64,000 bases of DNA, taken from NCBI RefSeq assembly GCF_019969725.1, contig NZ_JAHXYW010000001.1:372001-436000 (forward strand). The letters run 5' to 3'. The position numbers and the translations under genes were made by a program. The DNA comes from Neobacillus bataviensis (lineage in GTDB: Bacteria; Bacillota; Bacilli; Bacillales_B; DSM-18226). The notes under the pieces are model-generated. The model made no database searches and was not told the origin of the DNA. It saw only the letters and a program-made list of their open reading frames with translations. Positions 62,736-64,000 of this stretch are shown here, piece after piece; within the stretch, counting starts at the first letter, position 1; each line of letters begins with the position of its first letter.

Positions 62736-64000
62736 TTGAAACAAGAAGATTCCATGATGTATAGCCCGGATTTATTACCAACAGCCCCCGAAGCTCGTAC
62801 CTGGAAATTTGGACATTATTTCTCCGTTTGGATGGGCTCCGTACATAATGTCCCATCCTACGTTACGATTGGTGGTTTTTTTGCGTTAGGTTTATCCATA
62901 TGGCAAGTATTTTTTATCATTATCCTTTCAGCCCTCATCTTGTCAGTTATGATGATCTTGAATGGGCATGCCGGAGGGAAATATGGAATCCCCTTCTCAA
63001 TCTTAATCCGGACAAGCTTTGGTCGGAAAGGAGCCATTTTTCCGGGAATACTTAGGGGAGTTGTGGCAGCGATTATGTGGTTTGGACTGCAAACCTATGC
63101 TGGCAGCCTGGCTGTCACCATATTGATTGGGGAAATTTGGGCGCCCTATCCAGCATTAGGAGCTACTTGGAGCTTTTTAGGATTAAGTCTGTCCAGTCTT
63201 ATTTCCTTTTTGCTCTTTTGGATCATCAATGTTTTATTTATTTTTACCGGCATCAAATCATTAGGGAAGTTAACGAAGCTGCTCTCTCCTTTGGTTTTTG
63301 TGGTTTTTGGCGGAATGGCAATTTGGGCCATTCATTTTGCCGGAGGAATCGCTCCCATCTTAAACTATCGGTCGAAAGGTGTAGACGGAAATAGTATTTT
63401 AATTATTTTAAGCTGCATTTCCGCCATTTTAGCCACGTGGGTAGCGCAAATACTAAGCGTTTCGGATGTGACTAGATATTCTCGATCCAATAAAGAACAA
63501 TTTTGGGGTCAAGCTGCTGGGCTTTTGAGTACTTATTTATTGTTTGCCATTGCTAGTATTACGATTATCATTGGGTCAGAGGTTGCCTTTGGGGTACCCA
63601 TTTGGAATGTTCTTGAAGTGATCGATCGATTTGATAGCAAATTTGCAATTGTCCTTTCTTTGCTAACCATTTGTTTATCGACATTATCTGTTAACATTGT
63701 TGGAAATATTATTCCTGCCGGTTCTCAATTTGCTGCCTTATTACCGAAAAGTCTCAACTTTAAATCTGGCGCAATACTTGCTGCGGTGATGGGTTTACTG
63801 ATTATGCCCTGGAAGCTTATGGAGAACCCTGAAAGTATTTTTACCTTTTTAAATATGGTTGGAGGAATGTTAAGTCCTGTAATCGGGGTGATGCTTGTGC
63901 ATTACTTTTTAATAAATAAAAAAGAAATTAATTTACAAGAGTTGTATTCTTTAAAAATCAATATGCGAATAACGAATGAATATCATATTCCTGCCATACT
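62736..64000 (+). CDS. NCS1-type nucleobase/allantoin permease (partial)
   Basis: A frame opens at TTG 62736 (GGGGTGAG 6 nt upstream) and stays open to the right edge, so at least 421 residues are visible. RTWKFGHYFSVWMGSVHNVPSYVTIGGF, HAGGKYGIPFSILIRTSFGRKGA, AAIMWFGLQTYAGSLAV and DVTRYSRSN are NCS1 signatures (PucI, CodB, Mhp1). It lies 8 bp after the SSS gene, thus in the same operon. It probably imports allantoin, hydantoin, cytosine or a purine. Confidence 0.9.
   Translation, partial: MKQEDSMMYSPDLLPTAPEARTWKFGHYFSVWMGSVHNVPSYVTIGGFFALGLSIWQVFFIIILSALILSVMMILNGHAGGKYGIPFSILIRTSFGRKGAIFPGILRGVVAAIMWFGLQTYAGSLAVTILIGEIWAPYPALGATWSFLGLSLSSLISFLLFWIINVLFIFTGIKSLGKLTKLLSPLVFVVFGGMAIWAIHFAGGIAPILNYRSKGVDGNSILIILSCISAILATWVAQILSVSDVTRYSRSNKEQFWGQAAGLLSTYLLFAIASITIIIGSEVAFGVPIWNVLEVIDRFDSKFAIVLSLLTICLSTLSVNIVGNIIPAGSQFAALLPKSLNFKSGAILAAVMGLLIMPWKLMENPESIFTFLNMVGGMLSPVIGVMLVHYFLINKKEINLQELYSLKINMRITNEYHIPAI

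Noticed and set aside
63077..63394. A 105-residue forward frame near the right edge
   Set aside because: It overlaps the NCS1 permease frame, which carries clear family motifs.
1..64000. CRISPR array, prophage, integrase or transposase
   Set aside because: No regularly spaced repeats and no such protein motifs were found on either strand.

Overview
The window is a low-GC Gram-positive chromosome segment from an endospore-former of the family Bacillaceae (Bacillus/Neobacillus-like). This rests on strong AGGAGG-type ribosome-binding sites, frequent TTG/GTG starts, a B. subtilis-type roc (arginine) regulon with SigL (-24/-12) promoters and RocR, a CspB/D-type cold-shock gene, and a GC-rich dispersed repeat of a kind I associate with Bacillus genomes. 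I saw no rRNA, tRNA, CRISPR array, phage or transposase gene.

Layout. (1) 1-6.3 kb: end of a cupredoxin gene, then a leftward set: PepSY-type membrane protein, histidine kinase/response regulator pair, and a MacB-like efflux system (adaptor, ATPase, FtsX permease), followed by a GNAT acetyltransferase. (2) 6.4-13.3 kb: a TerD-zinc ribbon-TerB fusion, selB without other sel genes, type II pantothenate kinase, two small membrane proteins, a TPR-like protein, a GNAT and an ABM-like protein. (3) 13.3-27.1 kb: sbcDC, a cold-shock gene with long leader, SulP transporter plus ArsR regulator, a candidate structured RNA, an AIM24 protein, DinB, an ABC permease pair whose first gene carries an in-frame stop, and a PadR/HAAS/DUF4173 set. 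(4) 27.2-35 kb: roc region: rocA-rocD-rocG plus a biotinyl-like protein, a rocE-like permease on its own SigL promoter, and divergent rocR. (5) 35-38.2 kb: repeat element, CxxCxGxG protein, coiled-coil protein with a fresh tandem duplication, VanW lipoprotein, small barrel-like protein.

(6) 38.4-64 kb is the most unusual part: a nitrogen-heterocycle/ureide catabolic island. A leftward operon encodes the three subunits of an AllFGH/FdrA-type carbamoyltransferase, an ankyrin-TPR protein, carbamate kinase, an NCS2 permease and a guanine-deaminase-like enzyme. A second NCS2 paralogue lies leftward beyond a rightward alpha/beta hydrolase gene. The operon is divergent from a PucR-type regulator. 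It is followed by two paralogous cytosine-deaminase-like amidohydrolases, a complete oligopeptide/nickel-type ABC importer, a two-component system whose kinase has almost no sensory domain and is translationally coupled to an SSS symporter, and an NCS1 permease running off the right edge. The inferred logic is import of a ring compound, hydrolytic ring opening or deamination, phosphorolysis of a carbamoyl intermediate, and ATP recovery from carbamoyl phosphate. No allantoinase, allantoate hydrolase or ureidoglycolate dehydrogenase is visible, so the substrate is unknown.

Most functional calls are from motif and family recognition by eye; no database search was run.
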